From positions 44,496,101-44,560,100 of the forward strand of contig NC_087063.1 in the NCBI RefSeq assembly GCF_963678635.1: DNA of 64,000 bases, in the 5' to 3' direction. Under the pieces are notes generated by a model. That model searched no databases and was not told where the DNA came from. It saw only the letters and a program-made list of their open reading frames with translations. The position numbers and the translations under genes were made by a program. Shown piece by piece: positions 46,379 through 58,100 of this stretch; within the stretch, counting starts at the first letter, position 1; each line of letters opens with the position of its first letter. Source of the DNA: Symsagittifera roscoffensis (taxonomy: Eukaryota; Xenacoelomorpha; Acoela; Convolutidae).

Positions 46379-46776
46379 ATTACTATTGTTTTTGTTCAGT
46401 AGATAAAAATCATCATATCCATCAGAGATGGATCAACCCTTTCCCTCGGCTCCTAGCTTCTAATAATCTGAAAAGTGATTTTGATGTTATTTAAATCAAT
46501 TCAGTATCTACCAGGAAGAGCTAAAATTTGCTACAGTTCAGTGTCTAGTCTTTTCTCGAGACCCTTCTGAATATTTGAGTCCAGTCGAAAAGTTTTCTTG
46601 TTGTTCACCAGGAGGGATAGCAAAGTCCTCCCAAAATCCCTCCGAATTTTCGGGAAATACTCCGTAACGATTGTAGCTGCATATCGTTATAATTCGAAAT
46701 GCTCTTCTGGAACTATCTTCGACTGTTAATTCTATCTGCTGTCCGATTTTCTTTGCGAAAGTCGTCGTTCTTATGC

Positions 46777-47044
46777 GGGAAACGGACTTTATCCTCCACG
46801 GTAATTATCCTCCAGGCGATATCCTCCACCATTATCCTCCATTTATCCGCCATGGAGGATATCGCCTGGAGGATAATTACCGTGGAGGATAAAGTCCTGT
46901 ACCCATTTCTCAAACAGGGGTACAGGACTTTATCCTCCACGGTAATTATCCTCCAGGCGATATCCTCCATGGCGGATAAAATTTATCCGCCATGGAGGAT
47001 ATCGCCTGGAGGATAATTACCGTGGAGGATAAAGTCCTGTACCC
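46777..47044. mobile_element. Foldback MITE with 9-bp target duplication
   Basis: Flanked by TTCTTATGC at 46768-46776 and 47045-47053. The right half is a perfect 63-bp inverted repeat (46918-46980 versus 46982-47044) with a single-base centre. The left half contains another perfect 45-bp inverted repeat (46784-46828 versus 46853-46897). Arms are built from TATCCTCC modules and end GGG(T/A)ACAGGAC. A 9-bp duplication with long inverted ends fits Mutator-like elements, which I infer but cannot confirm. Absence of divergence between arms indicates a young insertion. Confidence 0.88.
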
Positions 47045-47053
47045 TTCTTATGC

Positions 47054-48263
47054 CGACAAGCGAAAATCGTTGTTCTGATTTTCGCGCTTTTTCTGGACTC
47101 GCGAAAATCAAAATGGAAACGTGTCTTCACAAACAATATTTTGATTTTTGATGTTCTCCATGTCAGTCAAAACTTACCCCTCCCAAGTCGTTCATTTTGT
47201 CCAATAAGACCGCTAATCTTTGAACCAGCCAATTCTCCCACTAACCTGCTCCAAATAAAAATTCGTTTCTGCCATGCATTTTAGGCGCTATTCTGGTCGA
47301 ATGTCATAAAATTACGATAAAATGATATCACCACATCAACGTTCCAGAAAAAAAATCAAAATAGTTCTACACTACTGAAATGAAAACTAAACCTATATGT
47401 ACAAATACTCTTTTCTTCACATTTTCTTTCCTAAATTGATGATTTTAATGATGTAATAATTTTATCTCATTATATTCAATTATGAGTGAGTAATCGGTAT
47501 TTGTAACGACACTATTCGACAATTTTAAGCGCAAATGCACAATTTTTCTCTGTAAAATGCCTGTTCTCAATGTAGATTCTGTACTAAATTTTCTTCGAAA
47601 TTCAGTAAAAAGTTTACATTGACCGAGAGGAACTCCTCAGAGCAACCATTTTTGAAAGTATTATTATTATTTTCCAACAACTTTCTAATGTAAACCGGGT
47701 CTGAAAATGCAAGTTTTTCTCATCTGTACTAAGTTTTGCATCGTAGTGAATCCTTTTATGAAAGAGATTTCTAACATACAGAAAAGCAAAGAAAAAATTC
47801 AAGAATTGTTATTTATTATTATTTACAGAAGACCCCTCTGTGGCAACTCATGGTAAAGTTTCATGGAAAATCTTCAAGTTTATATGATAAAATTTATATA
47901 TAAACCACCTTGAAGCTCTCAGGTAAAAAGTAATCATCGATAATTGTAATAGATTTTGTTTTGTTTATTGTAAATATGCGTATCTAATGATGTTGCAATA
48001 TTTTATGAATTGATAGAAAACAATTGACATACACTTGTGTATTGAAATTAATTTCGATGTGCGAATAAAGTGTTCTTTTTTTAAAAAGAGGAGTAAACTC
48101 AGCGAGAGAATGGTAACAATCAGTGTGAAATTTAACTAAACTCAGACGTTTGTTACTCATTCACGCGATGTAAAAAAACTTATTGCAGATGAGGAAAACT
48201 GGCATCTTCATACCCGGATTACATCAACAAGTCATTGAAACCAAATATTGATACTTTCACAAA
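47054..48263. other. AT-rich intergenic DNA
   Basis: No gene or recognisable repeat. Short frames only, the longest (62 codons, minus) without features. Confidence 0.5.
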
Positions 48264-48269
48264 TTGAGA

Positions 48270-48690
48270 ATGAAGGGATTGAGAAATTGTGAGATGAAGG
48301 GATCAATTGGAGGAAACGGTTGCGAGAATTGTTACTACAGAAGCAACGACTCATTTATTTTGTCAGTTTCTGAAAAATTTTCAGTCTTAATTATTTTAGT
48401 AGAGAAACAACTAAGGTTTTGGGCAAAGTCTCTTTTTTTTGAAATTACGCATTCTATCCTTCATCACTTTAACAAATTCCTGCAATATCAAGCAGATTCC
48501 TCCAGCTTTAGCTGGGCCAATATTTTTTCAATCGAGACGTAGGATCATTTTGGTTCATCCAGTTTTCAACTTTTTTAAAGTTTTTTTTCCGATTTTTATT
48601 TTGTCTGTTGTATTGCAAGTGGTACAAAGCTTTGCTTCGTCACTGTACATTTTTCTTTATTTTCTCGAATCGTTGTAGTCGCAATATCCA
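48270..48690 (-). pseudogene. Fragment of the unidentified minus-strand family (copy 2)
   Basis: Minus-strand translation, with stops, gives a CTTCNTTDKIKIGKKTLKKL block followed closely by GPAKAGGICLILQEFVKVM and DRMRNFKKKRL, in the order seen at 30466-31747. Lies just upstream of PIGW on the opposite strand. Stops between blocks show that it is a pseudogene or contains introns. No family is recognised. Confidence 0.38.
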
Positions 48691-48773
48691 GTGCTACATA
48701 CACAGCAGCCTCTGATCCTTGTTTCAATTTATAGTTGTTTTAAAATCACAATTTTTTTCAGTTTTACGTTACA

Positions 48774-50186
48774 ATGAATGTCTCGGAGTACAGGGATCGT
48801 AAATTGGAGTTTGTATCGAATTTGGAAGGGACTTCTATCTGGGTTATTCTGGTATTAACACACCTGTTTTCAACCTTGCCGTTTATTCGCGGTTTTTTAC
48901 GTCATCAGATGTCAATTCAAAATATATTTCTTTTATTTCACTTTGACTTCCTTTTCCTAATAGTGCCAACTTTGACGTTTGTTACCTTCGCGTTTCGTAA
49001 ATTGTTTTCTTTAGCTGTTTTCGTTCACGCGATATTTATAATTTTATGTTTTTGCTCACGATTCAAGAAATGCCAAACCGAGAAAGTCCTGAGGCCTATA
49101 ATTGTAGATGCCGACAGTAGGGAGGTTCGCTTCGTCTGTAAGTCTATTCTCAATATTGTTACCGCAATTTGTATCTTAGGAGTTGATTTCCATGTCTTTC
49201 CTAGAGAACTTGCAAAAGTAGAATGGCATGGGACAGGTCTTATGGGAGTCGGAGTGGGAAGTTTTGTCTTTTTCAATGCCTTCACTACTAATCGCCAAGA
49301 TAACTTTAATATGTTTATGACAACACTTTTTTTGATGGTTATTGGGATAGTGCGATCCCTATCTGTGTTTTTGACAGGATACCATAACCATGCATCAGAG
49401 TACGGAGTCCACTGGAATTTCTTTTTAACTCTTTCAATTGTGCAAATAATTTTGTTTTTCGGAGAAAAGTCGATTGGTCTGAAAAAAATTATAACCCTGG
49501 TAGCTTCAGTTTGTCTCGTTTTACAATACGCGTTAGTTAAATGGTTGGGCTTCTTCATACAATTTATGAATGATCGATCAAACGTGGTTTTGGCCAACAT
49601 AGAAGGAATTGTCTCGCTTCCTGGTTTTCTGCTCATTGCTGCGATGGGAAAAGTGTTTGGCAAACTTTATTTAGAAAATTTTCCAAACTTGAAAATCGAA
49701 AGTCAAGTAGTCTTTACTGGTGCGATAATCGCAATGTTCTTGTGTGTGCAGTTTTGTGTGGAATTTTTCGTTGAAGCAGTTTGCAGACCAACAGCTAATC
49801 TTAGTTACGAATTATGGATGGCAGTTTATAATTTGGATATGATATGGTCCGTGATTTGTAATTTATTTATCGTTTCCTTGGTAGCATCTTTGAGTAATTG
49901 TAATTTGGCGCTTATCTATGGTAAATGCGAAAAATGTTTCACGGGAGGTCGAGTTGAGTGTGGGTGTTTATATACAGCAGTCTACAAAAATCAGCTGCTC
50001 TTCTTTTTATTGGCCAATTTGTTAACTGGTGCTGTAAATCTGTCAGTTGACACTTTGGAAGTGGATAACTTTATTGCAATAGTTATATGCCTAGCCTATA
50101 TGTATATACTCTGCGCGGTAGTTGTGCTAAAGGAAAACTGGATGACTCGTTATAAATTTGGAAGCACGAATGAGAAAAAAAGTTGA
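48774..50186 (+). CDS. PIGW: GPI-anchor inositol acyltransferase PIGW (GWT1 family)
   Basis: 470 residues, intronless in the coding part. It adds an acyl chain from acyl-CoA to the inositol of glucosaminyl-PI in the ER membrane, an early step of GPI-anchor synthesis. Family hallmarks visible: VDFHVFPRELAKVEWHGTGL near residues 137-156, YHNHASEYGVHWNFF at 203-217, ANIEGIVSLPGF at 274-285 and ANLLTGAVNLSVDT at 414-427. There are about a dozen hydrophobic membrane segments and a basic tail. The human protein is 504 residues, so this is near full length. A splice-acceptor-like TTTTTTTCAG lies 12 bp before the ATG, suggesting a 5' UTR intron or leader junction. The 212-codon antisense frame is a shadow. 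Confidence 0.96.
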   Translation: MNVSEYRDRKLEFVSNLEGTSIWVILVLTHLFSTLPFIRGFLRHQMSIQNIFLLFHFDFLFLIVPTLTFVTFAFRKLFSLAVFVHAIFIILCFCSRFKKCQTEKVLRPIIVDADSREVRFVCKSILNIVTAICILGVDFHVFPRELAKVEWHGTGLMGVGVGSFVFFNAFTTNRQDNFNMFMTTLFLMVIGIVRSLSVFLTGYHNHASEYGVHWNFFLTLSIVQIILFFGEKSIGLKKIITLVASVCLVLQYALVKWLGFFIQFMNDRSNVVLANIEGIVSLPGFLLIAAMGKVFGKLYLENFPNLKIESQVVFTGAIIAMFLCVQFCVEFFVEAVCRPTANLSYELWMAVYNLDMIWSVICNLFIVSLVASLSNCNLALIYGKCEKCFTGGRVECGCLYTAVYKNQLLFFLLANLLTGAVNLSVDTLEVDNFIAIVICLAYMYILCAVVVLKENWMTRYKFGSTNEKKS

Positions 50187-50244
50187 AAAATATTAGCCGT
50201 GAATTGTTTCGAAAAACCATTAGAATTCTTAATTTAAATGTAAA

Positions 50245-50773
50245 CAAGACTGCTCGTATTAGGGCGAAGCCTTGAATGTTCCGATTACCTTTTAAGGTTT
50301 ATGGAGCAGTAATAACATGAAAAAATGAAATAAAATAAAATGAATTTTTTTTTCTAAAATTTGAAATTTTCTAATGAAAATCATCACCCCACACGCCATT
50401 TAAAGTACAAAAATGTAAATTTCGTTCCTTGTAACAAATTAATTATGGCAAATAAGCTTCGTTCAACCAATTTGGAACGTTTTCCTAGACGGATTAAATT
50501 CACGCTGTTACGCGTTAATAGCGCGAATTATATCGCGCGTTAATAGTCCCAAATTGGTCAAAATGGCAATGTTTAAACCCTCATAACCTTACGTAAAATG
50601 GTCACAGCTAAAATATCTTTTCAAATTTAAGCTCAGGACAACAAAACCTTTTGAATGATATAAAAAAAATTCCGTCAAAAATGGCTGATTAAAAAGTCGA
50701 AATTTGTCTGAAGAAAAAAAAAACCCACCCGAGCACAAATATTCCGTTACTTTCGTATCGAAAGTCGGAACAA
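50245..50773 (+). mobile_element. R element copy 4, just after PIGW
   Basis: Full-length member with the left-end CAAGACTGCTCGTATTAGGG and the right-end hairpin and GTCGGAACAA. Resembles copy 1 (529 versus 534 bp) and lacks the ATGATGTAAAA insertion of copies 2 and 3. It contains AATAAAATAAA (50329-50339), the closest canonical polyadenylation hexamer after the PIGW stop at 50186. Confidence 0.85.
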
Positions 50774-50834
50774 CAAGGATAGGCGGTTACTGTGCAAGTA
50801 GCACAGAATGTTAACGACCATAGTTATAAAAAAG

Positions 50835-51946
50835 TTTTTGTTCCGACCATTTGAAAAATGTGGAGGAACTTTGTCTTCGGGTGTTTTAGTTTTTTGTTTT
50901 CCACGCAAAAACAGGTGCCACAAATACTCATTCGAATGGGTCGATTGATATATCGCTTTAAATCCCTATCAGTCGTGATTCGAATATTTAAAAATTTTCT
51001 CAGTGTTGAGAGAAAACCGGTTTGAAGTATTGGTTTTTGGCCTGATTTCGAGCTAAAAAGATGAGCGTTCAGGCTTAAAATAGCTCATTTGCGCTTAAAT
51101 TAAGCCGTAAAAATTTAGTTTCAATCAAAAAAATTTACTGTTTGGGGTTTTTTAGTGCCATTTTGGGAATCAAGATTTTAAAAAATATCTGCAAAAAAAA
51201 GTAGAAAAATTTTGGACAATTTTTGAGTTTATATACGATTTTTTCCCTTTGCCAGTCTTATTTCTTCAAAAACTGTTTTTCAATTGGCCTAGTTAACTAT
51301 GACTGTCGCATTCGCCTATTTTCTCTGTGTCTCATTTTTTCACCGCACAAAAAACAACACCAAGTTGAAAAAAAAATTAGTTAGAAGTCTATGGTCGCAA
51401 CTTGCGCAGTAACCGGCTATCCTTTTTTCAAATGAGTGTCGTATATTGAGTCGTGTGATAAAAAGATCTGAACGACAAACTAGAGCTAAGGCATGTTCAA
51501 CAATCATAGTAAAATAAGCAAATTGGAAAACAAATAATGGCTCAGAAAAATTATTAGTGGGAATTATATTCCATAAAGGCGCCAAAATACTAAAAAAACT
51601 AACTTTAGTCAAGTTTGTACGGCTTAAATAAGCGATTTTAAGCTAATAAAATTAGCTACTGTAAGCCTACTCGCTAGTTTTATTTTCTCGCTTTACTCGC
51701 TCGAAATTAGACGAAAAATCAAAAGTATCCAACCGGTTTTTCTCGATACTGGGCAATTTTTTGAAATCTTAGTGTCGTTTGAATCACTACTAAAAGAGCT
51801 TTGATATGATATATAATTTAACTCACTCCGATGATTATTTGTGGTTTCTGAATTTGCGTGAAAAACAAAAAAAGTGTTAAAATGAAGAAAAAAAACACAC
51901 CGGAATACTAAGTGCCTCCCCATTTTTCAAATGGTCGGAACAAAAA
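50835..51946. mobile_element. 1.1-kb non-autonomous transposon with 32-bp terminal inverted repeats
   Basis: The left end TTTTTGTTCCGACCATTTG (50835-50866 in full) and the right end (51915-51946) are inverse copies over 32 bp with one mismatch. No transposase frame. Internally it contains an inverse copy of a GGATAGCCGGTTACTGTGC motif that also lies just outside the left end (50777). A related right half is at 62880-63466. The GTTCCGAC core is shared with R-element ends, so the two families may use the same transposase. Confidence 0.8.
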
Positions 51947-52127
51947 TAGAACGTTTTGATTTTGTTTTTGCTTTTTGAAAAAACATTAGAAACTTTGTAC
52001 ATATGTCAATAGTGAGCTTCAATTAGTATCAATTAAAATGTTTTGAACTGATGTGTAAATGTTCGCCTTTTTTGATTTATTATTTTGCCCGAGCAGCTCG
52101 TGTAATTCTTCTATTTTAAGATGTGAA

Positions 52128-55100
52128 ATGGACGAGGAATCATTCAGGAAGGAGCTTTACCACTCCTTCGCAGCCAAGGGACTGCCTGATGTTCTCAAGG
52201 TAAAAAAATTGTTGCCAAATATTAAGTATACCAAAACTGTTTGACCCTAAACAATGAGATCTATAAAGCAACGGCTTATGTTTCAAAGTTCAAATTACTG
52301 TCAAAATTCAAAATCTTTCAGCTTCACATGCGGAATTCATTGGTGAAGAACCTGCAAAAGGGGACATACGAGCAGAGAAAACCGAAGAATGATCTCTCGG
52401 CTACTCTAAGTCAGAAAATAGCAGACAAACTTGTATACAGACACTTGCATAAGAGTCAATACAAATACACATTATCATTGTTTGCACCAGAAGCTGCTCT
52501 TTCGGCGGCAGATTTATCCTCTAGCTTAGAAGAGATTTTACAACTACTCAATGTGCATCCAGGTTCAATTGCCTTCAGAAAAATAGTTAGTAGAACTGTT
52601 TTTTTATAATTAGTATTTTCAATTTGAAAACTTTTTTTTTCGATTTACTTTCTGGACTCCTGAATTATTGAGATAGCCTGGTAAGTGCAAAAAGATTTAG
52701 TTCCTCAGTGAAAAGAGCAAATCAACCTGTCAAAGGAAAAAAAATTTGTCAACTGTAAATAGTTTTGTTCGCGTAAAAAGAAAGAAGACTCTTGCTAGTT
52801 CAAAAGAAGGTTGTTGGTTGAATGAAGTATCAAATTGATCTTCCGCTCAGAAAGAAGTGCTGGTCTCTGGTGGAGACGATGGAAGTGATCTGTGGGTAGT
52901 CATCAAGTGTCTCCTTATGTGCTTCGGGGCTGATCCGGACTCATCTGGGACACGCTCTGTGTCAATCCAAACTGGATCATCAGTGTTTGACAAGAGTAGC
53001 GCCCTCACATTCTGTGAGTTGCCAATTTTTAACCGAGAAGAACTTAAAAGGGATGCAGATGAAGATCTCAATTCAAGTAAAAAAGAAAAAAACGTTGCCA
53101 GATAACTTAAACTGTAAACCGCTGGCTTTTTCTCGGAAAATCTCGATTTATTGGTACTTGATATAACTGTGAAAGAAGTTTTCATTTTACTTGTTAAATT
53201 TGGTCAGTATAATGGTATGTTTCATGAAATTCTTATAATGGTGAATTTAGTTGAAAAACATCCTGACTGGAAAGGAGAGATGTTCATGTGTTTTTTATCA
53301 GCTGACAAGATGCGTGCCATCGACGAAGAGTTCGAGGAGCGTGAGAGGGCGAACGAGAGAAGTCTAGCAGAGAGACTGACGGAGATGGGCAGACAGATGG
53401 AGATGAGGTATGAAGAGAGATTGAACGAGGAGATGAGTAGAGTGAGGGAGAGAGAAGTGACTCAAGTGAGGCTGGAGTTGGAGGAGAGGATGAGACAGCA
53501 GACGGCCACTATCAAGTGAGTCTACTACACTTAGTGCTGCTGTTGTAGCTACGATGCAGACAGAAGTTAATCTTGGCTTAATTTAGAATTATCGATGATT
53601 TCTAATTTAAAAGAATACTTTTCAGCCAGGAGCAACATTTTATCCTGGTGGTATCAAAACGCCGAAATAATTTTATGAAAATACACAAATTTTAATACCC
53701 AAATAATGACCCATGGTCTCTGGCGCCACACTCTTATGACAAACCGTTTTAACTTCGTATCTTCTAACTTGTCCACTGTTTCACTGGCCAGTTATTCAAA
53801 ATTCGTTTTAAAAAATTGATGCATGTTTCAGAGCACAGCTAGAGTGCAAATACGAGGAACGTCTTCTAGCTCTGCAGAAGAGAGAGGAAGCTAATCTAGA
53901 AAGTACTCGAGTGAAGACGCAGACGATAGAGAAGGAAGCATATCATAAGAGACAGTTTCTACTCGAACAAGTGGAGTCCATTCGCAAAAGGGAGATTGCA
54001 CTCAATAGACAGGCTGATCTGCAGCAGAGGTGATGTTTTGTTTTACCGAGTTTTGCATTGCCTTGAATTGCTATGCAGTTTTTCACTCGCTGTGCATGTA
54101 TGACTTATTCAAGGACATCTGAAAACGATCTGTAGATCCAATCTCTCAGGTTGTAACGATCTCTCAAGTTGTACTTCATTTACCTATTTTCTGCCACATA
54201 TTTTTATGTGCATAACAAGTTTTGATGAAAAATTTGAACCAGGGTTTTGACGTTTAATGAAAAACATGTATAAATTGTAATCGTATAATCCGGTAAGCCA
54301 AACTCGCAATAAAAGACAACTTGCGACGGAAGACAGTCCGCAAAGTTTGAGGAAAGCGAAAATCCCCAATGTTCAATTACAAGACTGCTCGAATCAGGGC
54401 AAAGCCCTAAATGTTCTTACTGCCCTTTAACTGGTCTCGAATAGTTTTTGGCAAATGAAAAATTCCCTTACTATAATATAACTTTAAGTCTTAAAGTTTG
54501 AGTAGTTTCTGGAATTGATAAGGCCAATTTGCTGATTGTGTCCATTCAGTTTGGAACGAATTTGTTGTGCGGGTTTGCTCCCTACACATACATAATTCGC
54601 GATTTACTTTCAGCATCAAAATAGAAAACGAGTAGTTCAGGTAGACTCTTGGCAGGTTAACATAGTGGTGTGCGCAACCGGCGAAGTCCACGCTGATCAA
54701 GGGATCGATCCCTCGAGAGGAGAAATATTTTTGGAAATTGGTATGAATTATAAAAAAAAACAACTACGAGCATATATATTCCTCACTTCGAAAGTCGGAA
54801 CAATGAAGTTGAACCGCGGCATTGACAAGAAGCGAAGACTTGATCCACTGCTTATATACGCCACGTGTATTCTAATACGCTTGGTTTCGTGTTTGTCGCT
54901 GAGATATTTTGTTGATTCTAAGGTTGTTAGGAGATTTGTTCAAATCATTTTATATTTACGCGTTGTCGCTTTTCCTTAAAGCTTACGAGCTGTGGGGTTC
55001 TGCTCGTTGTCTTTTACTTAGGTTGATGGTATTACGGTATAATCCGACTACCGTATAACCTTAAATAGTATGTTCTTAAATGCGTACCATCGTATAACTT

Positions 55101-58100
55101 GAGATCCAAATACTAGCTCAATTACAGCAATCGGCCAACCAAGTTTTTTAGACGAGCAAAGCTTGTGTTATAGCATGAATTCTCTTTTTTCCCAATCTAT
55201 GTCGCAAATATTGTTGCCACGCAAATATTGTTGCGACAAAATGTGTTCATTTTGAAAGTGTTCATTTTGATCAATAACCAGCTATTAAGTACATACAATG
55301 CTAAGGATATTAACACAGACTATTATATTACAAATAACACTTTAGTTTCAAGATATCATGGATCTGTAGCGTAGAGGTAGGGAAGGAGACCCGCAACAAA
55401 ATAAGAGGGTTCGAACCTGGACAGTGTCGGATATTTGTAATGAACTTTTTCGTATACTAGCTAAATTGCTTCCGCTCTATAAATTGAAGCATGTTATTTG
55501 GTAAGTTTTTTTTTTTCAAATTGACTGGTACTGCTAATGTGTCTTATTGGCTTTCGTCAGTTAGCAATTATGTAGTCTCATAATTGGCCTGCGTCACTTA
55601 AGAATTTTGTAGACTCAAAGTCTTACTCTCTCAGTTTTTCCTTGTAGCGTTATCGGTCATATTTTTGCTTGTGTATGCGAAGTTCAACTTCGCCTCTGTG
55701 TTAAGATAGTCAACATTCTAGTGTTCAATTGAAAATTCAAAGTCTCAAAAGATGGCCGTTAATCAGTTTCGTATATTATATCCGAATTTCGAAAAGATTG
55801 ACGGATTTTTTTTACTCGGGTTGTTTTTTCCCCAGCCAAATTTTGAATCTTAACCTGCCATTTTTGCTCTACTATCATGAAAATATTGTTTGCTTAAGGC
55901 TGGAAATCAAAACGAAATTTCCCCTCTGACATTTGTTGCAAAGGTATAGGGGATTGAATTTGGCACTACTGCGACTGCTATAATTCAAAATGGGATAATT
56001 TACGCGCGACCGTCCTATTGAAGGGTAAGGGGGAAAGTTAAATCATTCGAAATTGATTGGATGGAAGTTATTTGTTCTAATTGATTTGTTTACAGGCGCT
56101 AAATATATCTCTTTTTACTTAAGCTTGCGTGTGGGGAAATACAATTAAGATATACAATGAAAAAAGAAAAGGTAAAGTTATTTTGTACATTCTTAAAGTT
56201 TTGCAACCAAAATAATTTCATCCTCGTTAAAGGGTGGTCGGGGCATTCAGCGCTTCGCCCTGACACGAACTGTCTCGTTACTAGTATTAATCCGCATTTA
56301 ATTTCAGAAACATTTCTCTGATGGAAGCCAAAGTGGCAGAAGCTGAGAAGGCACTGGAGATGAGAGAGAGGGCAGTGCAACAACTGGAGACCCATTATGA
56401 CACGAGACTGAGTCAAGGCGAGAAGAGGATCCGAGAAGAGGTATAGTGTACATGTAATTGATTGACAATTATAGAAAAAACTGTCACTGTAGATAATTCA
56501 ATAAGACCTAGTTTTGAAAAAGAGCTACTGTAACCGCGATAGATTTAGTTAGTCTCATGCTGCTATTTTTTCTCGAAGTAACAGCTTTGTACAAGTGATC
56601 TTTTGGTTCGGTATCTTTTGTCATGGGAGCTTTTGGTACGGTATCTTTTGTCTTGACACCTTATAGTTTACAGGGGCTGAGTGGATTTGAAAAGTGAACC
56701 TTTTGTCGTACCTAACATATATGTTACCGCCGCGCTAAACCGGCGAAGTAGATTTCTCGAATTTGCTATACTTTTAAAGTAAGCTGAGCAAATGATTCAG
56801 TGATTTTGCGAGAAACGTTGTTAACCTAAAAATCTATGTTCGCGCCTGTTCATCGAAAGCGTAATAACCTACCTGTCAAAATAGAATGGTGTAAACCCCA
56901 CAATGTTGACAAGCTATAAAGCTTACTGAATGAGCCACATTTTGGTTACTCATGTTGAAAGTTGTGTTGGAAAAGTGTTACTTGTTTTTTAAATGTTTCG
57001 ATTAAAGTGCGTCTTAAACTATGGGTGTTATCAGATCAGAAGTGAGTATGTGTCGAGAGTGTCGGCAGTGGAGCACGAGGAAGAGAGATTGAAGAAACAG
57101 AAAGCGGAAATAGAGGCATCTGCTGAAAAGTTACGCAGACTCCACGAAATTGAGGTCAGACAAATTGAGTTTACTCCTTGGTGTTAGGAGTTCCTGTTGT
57201 CCTCGAAAAAAGGCGTTTTTTAATGTAGTGAATGTTAAGAATCCTTTTTGTTTTTCAAAATTGGGGAAATTTCCATGGTCCTTTTGCTGCATTTTGTGCT
57301 TGTTAAGGAAGTATTCATGACTTGCACCACAAGCGGTTTATATCAGATTATGTTGTAGTTGAAGATGGAGCATTTGAGAGTGGAGCTGGACAGTGCTCTG
57401 AGGCAGAATGAACTCAACCAGGCCAGACTGGACGAGGTCAGTTTTTGCTTATGCGTTGTTATTGTTGTATTGATACATAGAGAGATACTTTGAACCTCAT
57501 AGAAATATTTTTTTTTGGTCATACATTATTTATAATATTAAGAATAGCCAGTTGCTGTGCAAGTAGTCAGAAGACTTGCCTATAGCTATCTTTGTGGAAT
57601 TTACAAAAAATTGTTACTGTTATTGGAGATAGGAGTAATTCGGTTCTCCGATAATAGAGGGTTCTTCACTCAAAACTGGTCTATCAACCAAAATTTTGTG
57701 AACCGTTTTTTTTCTACTTTGAGATGACTTCCCAAAGTTTATAAACATCGACCGAATCACGACTGAAAAAGCTTCAATATGATATAGAATGGGAACAAGA
57801 AGCTCGAGAGATTTGTTCGGGCAACGTTTATTGGGAATAAATGAGAAAAGTTGGCGTCTCAAAGACTACTCTTACGTTTTTCGAGACAAGCTTGTTTTGG
57901 AACGAAAAAAGGATAATTTATTGTAAGCTTAAAAGCACTTAAAAGCAAAGTTTTTTTTTGTAGTTGTCACCTACCTTAAGTAGACCTAATTTTTTAGACG
58001 TCAGACTACCACAAATTGCGCCAGGAGAACATCTACCTCACCGAGGAGGTGGAGACTCTGAAGAGAAACTTGGACCAGGTGCTCACTGCCTCCACAAGAC

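Noticed and set aside
46699-47016. Opposing ORFs of 105 and 85 codons
   Set aside because: Both come from the palindromic MITE, which reads similarly on both strands.
49025-49663. 212-codon minus-strand ORF
   Set aside because: Antisense shadow of PIGW; no domain and no promoter or splice evidence.
52059-52127. Upstream in-frame ATG extending OFD1 by 23 residues
   Set aside because: The added sequence is Phe/Cys/Ser-rich, unlike OFD1, and an acceptor-like AG lies between it and the chosen ATG.
55360-55430. A tRNA gene
   Set aside because: A and B boxes are present but the T stem and acceptor stem do not pair; best read as a SINE head.
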